Assembly: GCF_003387075.1 (NCBI RefSeq)
Contig: NZ_QUMQ01000001.1
Span: 4,960,001 to 5,024,000, forward strand
Length of the DNA: 64,000 bases
Direction: 5' to 3'
Source of the DNA: Asanoa ferruginea
GTDB taxonomy: Bacteria; Actinomycetota; Actinomycetes; Mycobacteriales; Micromonosporaceae
Made by a program: the position numbers and the translations under genes. Below, one piece after another: positions 35,274 through 43,817 of the stretch. Under the pieces are notes generated by a model. It was given only the letters and a program-made list of their open reading frames with translations. It was not told the origin of the DNA and did not search any database. Numbering within the stretch: position 1 is the stretch's first letter; each line of letters starts with the position of its first letter.

Positions 35274-36079
35274 CCCGTGCGGCAGTCCTGGGCAAGCCCA
35301 TCGGCCACTCGCTCAGCCCGGTGATCCACAACGCCGGCTACGCGGCGCTGGGCCTGACCGACTGGTCCTACACGGCGATCGAGTGCGACGAGGCCGGCCT
35401 GCCCGGCTTCGTCGCCGGTCTCGGCCCCGAGTGGGCGGGCCTGTCCCTGACGATGCCGCTCAAAGAGGTGGCCCTGTCGGTGGCGACTTCCGTCGCCCCG
35501 GTGGCCGCGACCGTCGGCGCGGCCAACACCTTGGTCCGCCGCGCTGGTGGCTGGCACGCCACGAACACCGACGTCGAGGGCATGGTCAACCTGCTCCGCG
35601 ACGCGGGCGTGCCGGCCGGCGCCCGCTTCACGGTGCTCGGTGCGGGCGGCACGGCCCGCGCCGCGGTGGCGGCCGCGTCCCAGCTGGCGGCCGCCTCGGT
35701 GACGGTGGTAGCCCGCCGCCCACTGGCGATCGAAGAACTCTCGGCGGTGGCCGCCGACCTCGGGCTCCCGCTGACACCCACGCTGTGGCCGGACGCGGCG
35801 GCGGCCCTGGACGCCGACGTGGTCATCTCCACCGTCCCGAAGGGCGTGGCGGATCCGATCGCGATCAACGCGGTCTGGCGGCCTCGGACGATCCTGTTCG
35901 ACGCCCTCTACGACCCGTGGCCGACGCCGCTGGCCGAATCGGCGGCCCGCTCGGGCACCCAGATCCTGTCGGGCCGCGACCTGCTGCTGGCCCAGGCCGA
36001 AGGCCAGTTCCGCCTCTTCACGGGCGCCGAACCCCCAACTGCGGCGATGCGCGACGCCCTGTACCAAGCGCGTTCCTGA
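35270..36079 (+). CDS. aroE: shikimate dehydrogenase
   Basis: A 269-residue enzyme that reduces 3-dehydroshikimate with NADPH in the shikimate pathway. Substrate-binding GHSLSPVIHN is near residue 12, the catalytic lysine lies in SLTMPLKE, NTDVEGM follows, and the nucleotide-binding loop is VLGAGGTARAA. It starts at TTG overlapping the mltG stop (TTGA). A hairpin followed by a T run lies 25 bases downstream, so the alaS-to-aroE operon probably ends here. Confidence 0.95.
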   Translation: MTRAAVLGKPIGHSLSPVIHNAGYAALGLTDWSYTAIECDEAGLPGFVAGLGPEWAGLSLTMPLKEVALSVATSVAPVAATVGAANTLVRRAGGWHATNTDVEGMVNLLRDAGVPAGARFTVLGAGGTARAAVAAASQLAAASVTVVARRPLAIEELSAVAADLGLPLTPTLWPDAAAALDADVVISTVPKGVADPIAINAVWRPRTILFDALYDPWPTPLAESAARSGTQILSGRDLLLAQAEGQFRLFTGAEPPTAAMRDALYQARS

Positions 36080-36103
36080 TTTCGTCGTCGCGCGACGGCT
36101 CCG

Positions 36104-36125
36104 CTCCGCTTTCGGCGGAGGGTTT
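36104..36125 (+). terminator. hairpin plus T run after aroE
   Basis: CTCCGC pairs with GCGGAG around TTTCG, followed directly by GGTTTT. This is a short intrinsic-type terminator 25 bases after the aroE stop. Another perfect hairpin (CCGCGACC/GGTCGCGG, two-base loop) lies at 36156-36173. Confidence 0.6.
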
Positions 36126-36263
36126 TGTGCGCTTCCGCCAAGACCTAGCCATCGGCCGCGACCTCGGTCGCGGCGCGTGAGAAACGGCCCTTTGGCGGAT
36201 CTGCGCCGTTGGAAGATCGCGGAGCCGACCCGGATAAGCGCACCGTCGGTATCGGCGCCTCGC

Positions 36264-36690
36264 ACCGGCCCGGATCCGTTCCGGGCCTCTCGCTCCGTGC
36301 CGGCCCGGGGCCCTGCGCCGGCCCGGGTCCGTTCCGGGCCTCTCGCTCCGTGCCGGCCCCGGGGCCCTGCGCCGACCCGGGTCCGTTCCGGGTCTCTCGC
36401 TCCGTGCCGGCCCCGGGGCCCTGCGCCGGCCCGGGTCCGTTCCGGGTCTCTCGCTCCGCGCCGGCCCCGGGGCCCTGCGCCGGCCCGGGTCCGTTCCGGG
36501 TCTCTCGCTCCGTGCCGGCCCCGGGGCCCTGCGCCGGCCCGGGTCCGTTCCGGGTCTCTCGCTCCGCGCCGGCCCCGGGGCCCTGCGCCGGCCCGGGTCC
36601 GTTCCGGGTCTCTCGCTCCGCGCCGGCCCCCGGGCCCTGCGCCGGCCCGGGTCCGTTCCGGGTCTCTCGCTCCGCGCCGCTCCGGACCCG
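36264..36690. repeat. 54-bp tandem repeat array between aroE and aroC, about seven to eight copies
   Basis: The string TCTCGCTCCG recurs every 54 bases (first interval 53) along with CCGGGGCCCTGCGCC and CCCGGGTCCGTTCCG blocks. Units differ by single bases only. All six frames stay largely open, producing 18-residue repeat peptides in any frame, but there is no ribosome site or recognisable protein, so I treat it as non-coding. The GC-rich units contain internal inverted repeats and could form secondary structure. Confidence 0.88.
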
Positions 36691-36805
36691 CGCCCCTCGC
36701 AACACGGCAGCGCCCGCGCCCGCCGGCCTCAACGTCGCGCGCCGGCCCGCGCCGGGCGCCGCCTCTTCGCCCTACTCCGCGCTCCGCGCCGCAAGGCGCA
36801 GCGAT

Positions 36806-36847
36806 CTAGGTAAATGGTTGCTGCTATAGCAGCAACCATTTACCTAG
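36806..36847. repeat. perfect 42-bp palindrome
   Basis: The left arm CTAGGTAAATGGTTGCTGCT joins its exact reverse complement through a central TA, so all 42 bases are symmetric with no spacer. Only 18 of 42 bases are G or C, a sharp AT-rich island within very GC-rich repeats. Symmetry ends abruptly at both sides. It could be an operator for a dimeric regulator, a cruciform-forming mobile palindrome, or a bidirectional RNA hairpin. Confidence 0.93.
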
Positions 36848-37140
36848 GGCCGCGAGCCGCCAGAGCGGCGTGTCCGCCGCGCCACGCCGGAGGTCAAGGG
36901 CACGCGCGGCGGATCGATGGGTCGCGCGGACCTCGTCGCGGGTCTGGCCCCGGAGGGTGTCGAGGAAAAGACGGTCCGCCTCGGGTTGGGTGGCGGTGAG
37001 TGGGCTGGCCGCCACCGGACGCGTCAGCGCGGTAAACCGACGGGCAAATGGCCCCCTGACGGGGATCGAAGGATGTCCGGGTTTTGGGACCGGGTGACCG
37101 GATGGTGGCCAGCCCTAAACGTCGTGGAAGACTTACCCCT
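36848..37140. other. region upstream of aroC with no confident gene
   Basis: The 293 bases between the palindrome and aroC hold only a 63-codon GTG-started frame on the minus strand (37015 to 36824) whose last codons come from the palindrome, and no clear ribosome site for it. Its middle (FLDTLRGQTRDEV, then AARALDLRRGAAD) has normal-looking protein composition, so a gene remnant is possible. A GGAAG ribosome site for aroC lies near 37123. Confidence 0.4.
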
Positions 37141-38319
37141 GTGTTGCGCTGGTTGACCGCAGGGGAATCGCATGGGCCGGCGTTGGTCGCTGTGCTCGAA
37201 GGGGTGCCGGCTGGGGTCGAGGTGACCACCGCCGACATTGGGCGGCAGCTTGCCCGCCGCCGGCTCGGCTATGGGCGTGGCGCGCGGATGGCCTTCGAGC
37301 AGGACGTCGTCGAGATTCTCGGTGGGGTGCGGCATGGCCTCACCCTCGGGAGTCCGGTCGCCGTTCGGGTGGGCAACTCCGAGTGGCCCAAGTGGGAGAC
37401 CGTCATGGCGGCCGACCCCGTCGACCCCGAGCTGCTGGCCGCACAGGCGCGCAACGCGCCGCTGACCCGCCCCCGGCCGGGGCACGCCGATCTGGCCGGC
37501 ATGCAGAAATACGGCTACACCGACGCCCGGCCGATTCTCGAGCGGGCCAGTGCGCGGGAGACCGCCGCCCGGGTCGCCGTCGGCACCGTCGCGCGGGAGC
37601 TCGTGCGGCAGGGGCTCGGGATCGAGATCGTTTCGCACGTTGTCGAGCTCGGCAGCGTCGCCGCCAAGCCGGGGTTGCATCCGCGGCCCGAAGACGCCGA
37701 GCGGATCGACGCCGACCCGCTGCGCTGCCTCGACCCCGACGCCAGCGCGCGGATGGTCGCCGAGGTCGACGCGGCCAAGAAAGACGCCGACACGCTCGGG
37801 GGAGTGGTCGAGGTCCTCGCCTACGGCGTTCCGCCGGGGCTGGGCAGCCACGTGCAGTGGGACCGCAAGCTCGACGCCCGGCTCGCGACCGCGCTCATGT
37901 CGATTCAGGCGATCAAAGGCGTCGAGGTCGGCGACGCGTGGACGCAGGCGCGGTCCCGCGGTTCGCAGGCGCACGACGAGATCATTCCGACGGCCAACGG
38001 GGTCAAACGGGTCACCGACCGGGCCGGCGGGCTCGAGGGTGGGATCACGACCGGCGAACCTTTGCGGGTACGCGCCGCGATGAAGCCGATCTCCTCGCTC
38101 AACCGGGCCCTTTCCACAGTGGACGTCGCGACCGGTGGGCCGGCCACCGCCATCAACCAGCGTTCCGACGTGTGTGCCGTGCCGGCCGCCGCGATCGTCG
38201 CCGAGTCGATGGTCGCGCTGGTGCTGGCCGAGGCGGCCGTCGAGAAGTTCGGTGGCGACTCGATCGTCGAGATTCGCCGCAACCTGGCCGGCTACCTCGA
38301 CAACCTGGTGATCCGGTGA
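37141..38319 (+). CDS. aroC: chorismate synthase
   Basis: A 392-residue FMN-dependent enzyme that forms chorismate from EPSP. Family signatures: [14 protein letters not shown] at the N-terminus, [14 protein letters not shown] with the active-site histidine, [14 protein letters not shown], and a C-terminal [12 protein letters not shown]. The start is the GTG giving the [12 protein letters not shown]-type N-terminus; upstream in-frame codons lie outside family similarity. The stop overlaps the aroK start by four bases. Confidence 0.96.
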   Translation: MLRWLTAGESHGPALVAVLEGVPAGVEVTTADIGRQLARRRLGYGRGARMAFEQDVVEILGGVRHGLTLGSPVAVRVGNSEWPKWETVMAADPVDPELLAAQARNAPLTRPRPGHADLAGMQKYGYTDARPILERASARETAARVAVGTVARELVRQGLGIEIVSHVVELGSVAAKPGLHPRPEDAERIDADPLRCLDPDASARMVAEVDAAKKDADTLGGVVEVLAYGVPPGLGSHVQWDRKLDARLATALMSIQAIKGVEVGDAWTQARSRGSQAHDEIIPTANGVKRVTDRAGGLEGGITTGEPLRVRAAMKPISSLNRALSTVDVATGGPATAINQRSDVCAVPAAAIVAESMVALVLAEAAVEKFGGDSIVEIRRNLAGYLDNLVIR

Positions 38320-38819
38320 GCCCGCGGGCGATTCTGGTCGGCTCGCCCGGCGCGGGCAAGACCAGCACCGGTGAGGCGCTGGCCGCCCGGCTGGGTGTGG
38401 CGTTCCGCGACACCGACGCCGACATCGAGGCGACCGCAGGCAAGCCGATCCCGGAGATCTTCCTCGACGAGGGCGAGCAGCACTTCCGGGTCCTCGAAAG
38501 GGCCGCCGTCGCCACAGCGGTCAGCGATTTCGACGGTGTGCTCGCCCTCGGCGGCGGAGCGATCCTGGCCGAGGACAACCGCACCGCGCTCGCCGGGCAC
38601 CAGGTCGTGCACCTGGTGGTGAGCCTCGGCGAGGCGGTCAAGCGGGTCGGTCTCAGCTCCGGGCGGCCGTTGCTCGCGATCAACCCGCGTGCCACCCTCA
38701 AATACCTGCTCGACCAGCGGATTCCGCTCTACGAGTCGGTCGCGACGATCACGGTCGAGACCGACGGGCGCACGCCGGAAGAGGTCGCCGACGAGATCGT
38801 GGCGCTGCTCAAGCCCTGA
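38316..38819 (+). CDS. aroK: shikimate kinase
   Basis: A 167-residue NMP-kinase-fold enzyme that phosphorylates shikimate. P-loop [11 protein letters not shown] (about residues 9-19), the shikimate-binding DTDADIE, the LGGGAIL motif, and the lid arginine in SSGRPLL are all present. The GTG start overlaps the aroC stop (GTGA). The 3' end overlaps the convergent hydrolase gene by 11 bases. Confidence 0.96.
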   Translation: MSPRAILVGSPGAGKTSTGEALAARLGVAFRDTDADIEATAGKPIPEIFLDEGEQHFRVLERAAVATAVSDFDGVLALGGGAILAEDNRTALAGHQVVHLVVSLGEAVKRVGLSSGRPLLAINPRATLKYLLDQRIPLYESVATITVETDGRTPEEVADEIVALLKP

Positions 38820-39483
38820 GCAACTCGGCCAGGCGAACGGGCTCCGAGAACATCGGCCAGTGGCCCGTCGGCAGCGAGCGGATCACCACGTCGTCAGCCA
38901 CCGCGGCGAAGAACGGATGGCCGGCCGTGCGCATCTCGGCGATCTGCTCGGGCGAGAACGTGCACGCGATCAGGGTCGTCGGTGCGGTCAGACTTCCGCC
39001 CCGATGCAGCGGCTGCGCCACCGACGCGTAGGGGTGGGTGGTCGACCGTTTCGCCAGCAGCGCCAGCATCTCCTCGTCCACACCCGCGAGGAGCGGGTCC
39101 GGTTCCCACGACCGCGGCGGGACCGGGCCGGTCGACGCCGGTGGCGGGCCCATGTCGAGCTGCCGGGAGCCGTCCGGCAACGGTCCACTGTCCACATAGA
39201 CCACCCGGGAGACCGGGATCCGCGCGGCGGCCGCGGTGACCGGCAATCCGCCGTAGCTGTGTCCAACCAGGACGATATTGTCGTGGCCGCGGGTGGCGTC
39301 GATGATGTCGGCGACGTGGCGCTCCAGGTCGGCGCCGGGGCCGTCCTCGCCGACCCGGTCGCCGACGCCGGTCAGCGTCACGGGGATGGCCTCGTCGCCA
39401 GCGGCCCGCAGGTGGGCCGCCACGTCGTCCCACGCCCAACCGCCGAGCCACATGCCGGGCACCAACACGAATGTCTCTGTCAT
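38809..39483 (-). CDS. alpha/beta hydrolase
   Basis: A 224-residue alpha/beta hydrolase of the salicylate-esterase-like type: TFVLVPGMWLGGWAWDDV at the N-terminus (oxyanion region), the nucleophile elbow GHSYGG near residue 80, and a C-terminal TGHWPMFSEP carrying the catalytic histidine. The start is the ATG 57 bases from the divergent WYL regulator; a perfect inverted repeat lies between them, suggesting shared control. Substrate unknown. It interrupts the usual aroC-aroK-aroB order. Confidence 0.88.
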   Translation of the reverse strand: MTETFVLVPGMWLGGWAWDDVAAHLRAAGDEAIPVTLTGVGDRVGEDGPGADLERHVADIIDATRGHDNIVLVGHSYGGLPVTAAAARIPVSRVVYVDSGPLPDGSRQLDMGPPPASTGPVPPRSWEPDPLLAGVDEEMLALLAKRSTTHPYASVAQPLHRGGSLTAPTTLIACTFSPEQIAEMRTAGHPFFAAVADDVVIRSLPTGHWPMFSEPVRLAELLRA

Positions 39484-39502
39484 GCGGCGAGCGTAAGGTT
39501 GC

Positions 39503-39525
39503 ATCCGGACGCTTTCGGTCCGGAT
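39503..39525. promoter_or_regulatory. 8-bp inverted repeat in the hydrolase/WYL intergenic region
   Basis: ATCCGGAC, seven bases, GTCCGGAT: perfect arms in the 56-base divergent promoter space. It ends 14 bases before the WYL-regulator start, overlapping the region expected for its promoter and ribosome site. It is a good candidate operator for the adjacent regulator. Confidence 0.55.
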
Positions 39526-39539
39526 AAGGAGCGTGACGG

Positions 39540-40496
39540 GTGTCACATCCCGCTTCCCGGGTCCTGGGCATGCTGGAACTGCTCCAGACCCACCACCACC
39601 TGACCGGCGCCGACCTCGGTGCCCGGCTCGGCGTCGACGAGCGCACTGTCCGCCGCTACGCCACCACGCTCGCTGACCTGGGCATCCCGGTCACCGCGGC
39701 GCGCGGCCGCTACGGCGGCTACCGGCTGAGCCCGGGATACAAGCTGCCGCCGCTGATGCTGACCGACGACGAGGCCGCGGCCGTCGTGCTGGGGCTGATC
39801 GCGGCCGAGCACCTCGGGCTGACCACCGAGGCGCCGGCCACCGGCCCCGCGCTGGCGAAGATCAGCCGGGTGCTGCCGAAGAACCTGGCCGAGCGCCTCG
39901 CGGGCGTACAGGAAAACCTCGGTTTCACGGTGAATCGGAGCGCGACCGCGGCGCGGCCGGCGACCACGACGCTGCTGGCGCTAGGCGCCGCGGCCCGGGC
40001 CACCCGGCGGGTCAGCATCACCTACCGGTCCTGGCGCGGCGCGGTCTCGCTGCGCGACGTCGACCCCTACGGCCTGGTCTTCCACGCCGGGCGTTGGTAT
40101 CTCACGGGTTTCGACCACCGGCGCGGCGAGGTCCGCACGTTCCGGCTCGACCGGATCGCCGCTGTCGACACGGGAGAGGCGACATTCACCGTTCCGGAGG
40201 GGTTCGATCCGGTCGGCCACGTCACCCGTTCGTTGGCCGGCGTCCCCTATACGTGGGAGGTCGAGGTGCTGTTCGAGGCCGATCAGGCGCAGGTGCGGCG
40301 CCGGGTGCCGGCCAGTGTTGCCGAGATCACCGAGACCGCCGACGGCGTGCTGATGCGGGCCAGAGCCCAGAGTCTGCCCGGAATGGCGCAAATGCTGGCC
40401 GGATTGGGCTGGCCATTCCGGATCGTCGGTCCGCCGGAGTTGCGCGACGCCGTGCGCGCACACGGCGAGCGACTGATCCAGCACGCGGCGCGTTGA
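39540..40496 (+). CDS. helix-turn-helix WYL-domain transcriptional regulator
   Basis: A 318-residue regulator. The N-terminal winged helix-turn-helix (LTGADLGARLGVDERTVRRY, then GRYGGYRLSPG) is of the YafY/PafBC type. The WYL domain spans about residues 145-225 and includes the ligand-site region FHAGRWYLTGFDHRRGEVRTFRLDR in split form. The C-terminal part is the WCX extension. WYL domains bind small ligands or single-stranded DNA. It starts at GTG and is divergent from the hydrolase, its likely target. Confidence 0.92.
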   Translation: MSHPASRVLGMLELLQTHHHLTGADLGARLGVDERTVRRYATTLADLGIPVTAARGRYGGYRLSPGYKLPPLMLTDDEAAAVVLGLIAAEHLGLTTEAPATGPALAKISRVLPKNLAERLAGVQENLGFTVNRSATAARPATTTLLALGAAARATRRVSITYRSWRGAVSLRDVDPYGLVFHAGRWYLTGFDHRRGEVRTFRLDRIAAVDTGEATFTVPEGFDPVGHVTRSLAGVPYTWEVEVLFEADQAQVRRRVPASVAEITETADGVLMRARAQSLPGMAQMLAGLGWPFRIVGPPELRDAVRAHGERLIQHAAR

Positions 40497-40638
40497 ATCT
40501 CCACAGAGGACGCTCGGGTCGAGCAAACGGGCGATCGGCGGGCCGAGGACCGGGTGTTAAAATTTCTGGAGATTGGCGTAAAGCGGACGTGTCTCGCCCT
40601 TCGGGCAATTCCGTCCTCTACTTCGAGGATCGAGGCGC

Positions 40639-41583
40639 ATGGGCAACCAGCGGTCCATCACCGTCAACGGTGACCTGGGAAGCGGCAAGAGCACCGTGTC
40701 GGTAGGCCTGGCGGAGCGCCTCAACTTGCGCCGGATCAGTGTCGGCGACCTTTACCGCGAGATGGCCCGCCAGCGGGGCATGACCGCACTCCAGCTCAAC
40801 CTGCACGCCGAGCTCGACGACGTGATCGACGGCACGGTCGACGCGATGCAGCGGGAGATCGCCGAGTCGGGCGAGCGGGTCATCATGGACAGCCGGCTGG
40901 CCTGGTTCTTCTTCACCAAGGGCTTCAAGGTCCACCTGATCACCGACCCGACCGTGGCGGCCCGGCGGGTGCTCGGCCGGCCGGCCAACGAGGTGGAAAA
41001 CTACGCCACCCTCGAAGAGGCCAAAGACCGGCTGCGCAGCCGGAGCGAGAGCGAGCGGCAGCGGTTCCTGACCCGCTACCACGCCGACAAGCACAACCTG
41101 CGCAACTACGACCTCGTCTGCGACACCACCCGGGCCCGGCCCGAAGAGGTCATCGAGCTGGTCGTCGGCGCGATCGAGGGCCGGCTGGGCGCCGCGGTGC
41201 TCGCCGACAGCCCGCCGTTGCTGCTGCTCGACCCGGCGCGGATCTACCCCACGGGCGACATCTCCGCCCTGCGCGGGATGGACGAGGCCGAGCCGATCGC
41301 GCCCGACACCCTGGAGCCGATCTCGATCGGTTACGCCGACTCGCGGTTCTTCGTCGTCGACGGGCACCGGCGGCTCAGCGCGGCGCTGCGGGCCGGGTCC
41401 CGGATGGTGCCGGGCACCCTGCTGGCGCAGGACAACGACCCGGTGGTCGGCGGGCTGACGGCCCGCGAGTTCTTCGCCTCGACCGTGACCATGAGCAAGG
41501 TGTACGACTGGCAGGAAGCGCACGGCACCGAGCTGGAGATGCCGGCACACGCCCTCGGCGACCCGGAGCCGGTGCACGGCTGA
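40639..41583 (+). CDS. cytidylate-kinase-like P-loop protein fused to a ParB-like domain
   Basis: A 314-residue protein. Residues 1-190 form a nucleoside-monophosphate-kinase-like domain: P-loop NGDLGSGKST (about 10-19), ISVGDLYREMA, and a lid-like RSRSESERQRF. After a linker, residues about 205-290 resemble the ParB/sulfiredoxin nuclease-like fold, with IYPTGDIS and the hallmark FFVVDGHRRLSAAL. Kinase-ParB combinations are uncommon to my knowledge. It lies between the WYL regulator and a DinB gene, within the aro region. The substrate could be CMP or another small phosphate acceptor; both are inference. Confidence 0.78.
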   Translation: MGNQRSITVNGDLGSGKSTVSVGLAERLNLRRISVGDLYREMARQRGMTALQLNLHAELDDVIDGTVDAMQREIAESGERVIMDSRLAWFFFTKGFKVHLITDPTVAARRVLGRPANEVENYATLEEAKDRLRSRSESERQRFLTRYHADKHNLRNYDLVCDTTRARPEEVIELVVGAIEGRLGAAVLADSPPLLLLDPARIYPTGDISALRGMDEAEPIAPDTLEPISIGYADSRFFVVDGHRRLSAALRAGSRMVPGTLLAQDNDPVVGGLTAREFFASTVTMSKVYDWQEAHGTELEMPAHALGDPEPVHG

Positions 41584-41603
41584 GAGTGTCTAAGGTGCTC
41601 GGC

Positions 41604-42095
41604 ATGACGTCGAGTTCTGAACGTGCCGACCTGCTCGCTTCGCTGCGCCGGCACCGTGGGTTCCTGCTGTTCACCGTCGGCGGGCTGAGCGACGAGCAGG
41701 CCCGGCTGACGCCGACCGCCAGCGTGCTCTGCCTGGGCGGCCTGCTGCGGCACGTCGCCGACACCGAGCAGCGCTGGGGTGCGTTCGCCGCCGGCGGTGC
41801 GGCCGCGATGGAGAAGATCGAGGTCGACTGGGCCAGCGGCTTCCAGATGCCGGAGGGCGCGTCCCTGGCCGACGTGGTGGCCGGTTTCCAGGCCGCCGCG
41901 GCGGGCACCGACGCGCTGGTCGAGACGCTCGACCTCGACGCCGAGCACGAGTTGCCGAAGGCGCCCTGGTTCGAGCCGGGTGCGTCGTGGTCGGTTCGCC
42001 GGGTGATGCTGCACCTGATCGCCGAGATCTCCCAGCACGCGGGCCACGCCGACATCATCCGCGAGTCGATAGACGGCCAGAAGACGATGGGCTGA
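41604..42095 (+). CDS. DinB-family (DUF664) protein
   Basis: A 163-residue four-helix-bundle protein. The conserved histidines for metal binding appear as LLRHVADTEQRW and HLIAEISQHAGHADIIRE, the typical DinB/DUF664 pattern, and many such proteins are mycothiol-dependent transferases. The ATG at 41604 is favoured because AAGGTG lies six bases upstream; a GTG 18 bases earlier is also in frame. aroB begins two bases after its stop. Confidence 0.9.
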   Translation: MTSSSERADLLASLRRHRGFLLFTVGGLSDEQARLTPTASVLCLGGLLRHVADTEQRWGAFAAGGAAAMEKIEVDWASGFQMPEGASLADVVAGFQAAAAGTDALVETLDLDAEHELPKAPWFEPGASWSVRRVMLHLIAEISQHAGHADIIRESIDGQKTMG

Positions 42096-42097
42096 GC

Positions 42098-43174
42098 ATG
42101 AACGAGATCACGCGCATTCCGGTCGGGGGTGACCAGGCCTACGACGTGGTTGTCGGTCGCGGGCTCACCGATCAACTGAGTGCACTGCTGCCCGGCGCCG
42201 ACCGGGTCGCCGTGCTCGCCTCGGCGCCGCTCGCGGCCAAGGCCGACACGATCGAGGCCGCCCTACGCGCCGACGGCCGCGAGGTCACCCGCATCGAGAT
42301 CGCCGACGCCGAGAGCGGCAAGACGATCGAGACGGCCGCCGCCTGCTGGGACCGCCTCGGCGCCGCAGGCTTCACCCGGTCCGACGCCGTGGTGGCGGTC
42401 GGCGGCGGTGCGGCGACCGATCTGGGCGGCTACGTCGCCGCGGCCTGGTTGCGCGGCGTGCGCTGGGTGCCGGTGCCGACCTCGCTACTCGGCATGGTCG
42501 ACGCCGCCGTCGGTGGCAAGACCGGCATCAACACCGCGGCTGGTAAGAACCTGGTCGGCGCCTTCCACCCGCCGGCCGGGGTGCTCTGCGACCTCGACGC
42601 GCTCGACTCGCTGCCGCCGGCCGACCTTCGCGCCGGCCTGGCCGAGGTGGTCAAGTGCGGCTTCATCGCCGAGCCGGCGATCCTCGACCTGGTCGAGCGC
42701 GACCCGCGGGCCGCCGCCGACCCGGCCGACCCGGCGGTCCGCACGCTGATCGAATACGCCGTGCGGGTCAAGGCCGACGTGGTCGGCGGCGACCTGAAGG
42801 AGTCCGGCCGCCGCGAGATCCTCAACTACGGACACACGCTGGCCCACGCGATCGAGAAGGTCGAGCACTACACCTGGCGACACGGCGACGCGGTCGCGGT
42901 GGGCCTGGTCTTCGCGGCCGAACTGAGCCGCCGCGCGGGCCGCCTCGACGACGCCACCGCCGACCGGCACCGCGCGATCCTGACCGCGCTGGGCCTGCCG
43001 ACCGGCTACGACGCCGACGCCTGGCCGGAGCTGCTGGCGGCCATGCGGGTCGACAAGAAGGCCCGCGGCTCGCGGCTGCGCTTCATCGTGCTGGATGCGC
43101 TGGCCGAGACGGATGTCCTCGACGGACCGAGCGACGCCCTGCTCGCCGACGCGTTCAGCGCCGTCGCGGCGTGA
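42098..43174 (+). CDS. aroB: 3-dehydroquinate synthase
   Basis: A 358-residue NAD- and zinc-dependent cyclase converting DAHP to 3-dehydroquinate. Motifs: VGGGAATDLGGYVA (NAD binding), PTSLLGMVDAAVGGKTGIN, AEVVKCG, and the zinc ligands in NYGHTLAHAIE and HGDAVAVGL. It begins at ATG close behind the DinB gene. The 3' end overlaps the convergent response regulator by 20 bases. Confidence 0.96.
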   Translation: MNEITRIPVGGDQAYDVVVGRGLTDQLSALLPGADRVAVLASAPLAAKADTIEAALRADGREVTRIEIADAESGKTIETAAACWDRLGAAGFTRSDAVVAVGGGAATDLGGYVAAAWLRGVRWVPVPTSLLGMVDAAVGGKTGINTAAGKNLVGAFHPPAGVLCDLDALDSLPPADLRAGLAEVVKCGFIAEPAILDLVERDPRAAADPADPAVRTLIEYAVRVKADVVGGDLKESGRREILNYGHTLAHAIEKVEHYTWRHGDAVAVGLVFAAELSRRAGRLDDATADRHRAILTALGLPTGYDADAWPELLAAMRVDKKARGSRLRFIVLDALAETDVLDGPSDALLADAFSAVAA

Positions 43175-43817
43175 TCAGCCCCGACTCGTAGGCCCAGACC
43201 ACCAACTGGGCCCGGTCGCGGCAATACAGCTTCGTCATCGCCCGGTTGACGTGGGTCTTGGCGGTCAACGGGCTGATCACCATCCGGGTGGCGATCTCGT
43301 CGTTGGTCAGGCCCCGCGCGACCAGTTCGACGATCTCCTGCTCGCGCGCGGTCAGCACCTCGCGCCCGGCCGCCGGGTCGGCCGGTGCCGGGCCGGAGAC
43401 GAACTCGCTGATCAGCGTGCGGGTGACGGCCGGGGCGAGCAGCGCGTCGCCGGCGGCCACGACCGCGACGGCCTGGAGCAGGTCGGCCGGCTCGGCGTCC
43501 TTGAGGAGGAAGCCGCTGGCGCCCGCGCGGAGCGCCGCGAAGACGTAGGAGTCGAGCCCGTAGTTGGTGAGGATCAGGACGCGGACCGCGCCGAGGTCGG
43601 GGTCGGCCGCGATCCGCCGGGTGGCCTCGATGCCGTCGAGCCCCGGCATCTGCACGTCCATCAGCACGACGTCGGGCCGCAGCCGGCGCGACTCCGCGAC
43701 GGCCGCGGCGCCGTCGGCCGCCTCGCCGACGACCTCGAGGTCGTCTTCGGCGTCGAGCAGGGCGCGGAACCCGGCCCGCATCAGCGCCTGGTCGTCGGCG
43801 AGCAGGACCCGGATCAC
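43155..43817 (-). CDS. NarL/LuxR-family response regulator
   Basis: A 220-residue two-component regulator. The receiver domain has the acidic pair DD at 8-9, the phosphoacceptor D54 in VVLMDVQMPG, and the conserved lysine in GFLLKDAEP. The C-terminal LuxR-type HTH runs from LTAREQEIVELVARGLTNDEIA. It starts at GTG overlapping the histidine-kinase stop by four bases, so it is cotranscribed with that kinase. Confidence 0.94.
   Translation of the reverse strand: MIRVLLADDQALMRAGFRALLDAEDDLEVVGEAADGAAAVAESRRLRPDVVLMDVQMPGLDGIEATRRIAADPDLGAVRVLILTNYGLDSYVFAALRAGASGFLLKDAEPADLLQAVAVVAAGDALLAPAVTRTLISEFVSGPAPADPAAGREVLTAREQEIVELVARGLTNDEIATRMVISPLTAKTHVNRAMTKLYCRDRAQLVVWAYESGLITPRRR

Noticed and set aside
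36145-36732. A 195-codon minus-strand ORF made of 18-residue repeats
   Set aside because: All frames on both strands are open in the 54-bp array because the unit has no stop and is a multiple of three. No ribosome site or unique sequence supports this frame over the others.
36824-37015. A 63-codon minus-strand ORF between the palindrome and aroC
   Set aside because: Its middle looks protein-like, but the ribosome site is weak, there is no recognised family and its last six codons are simply the palindrome. Kept only as a possible gene remnant.
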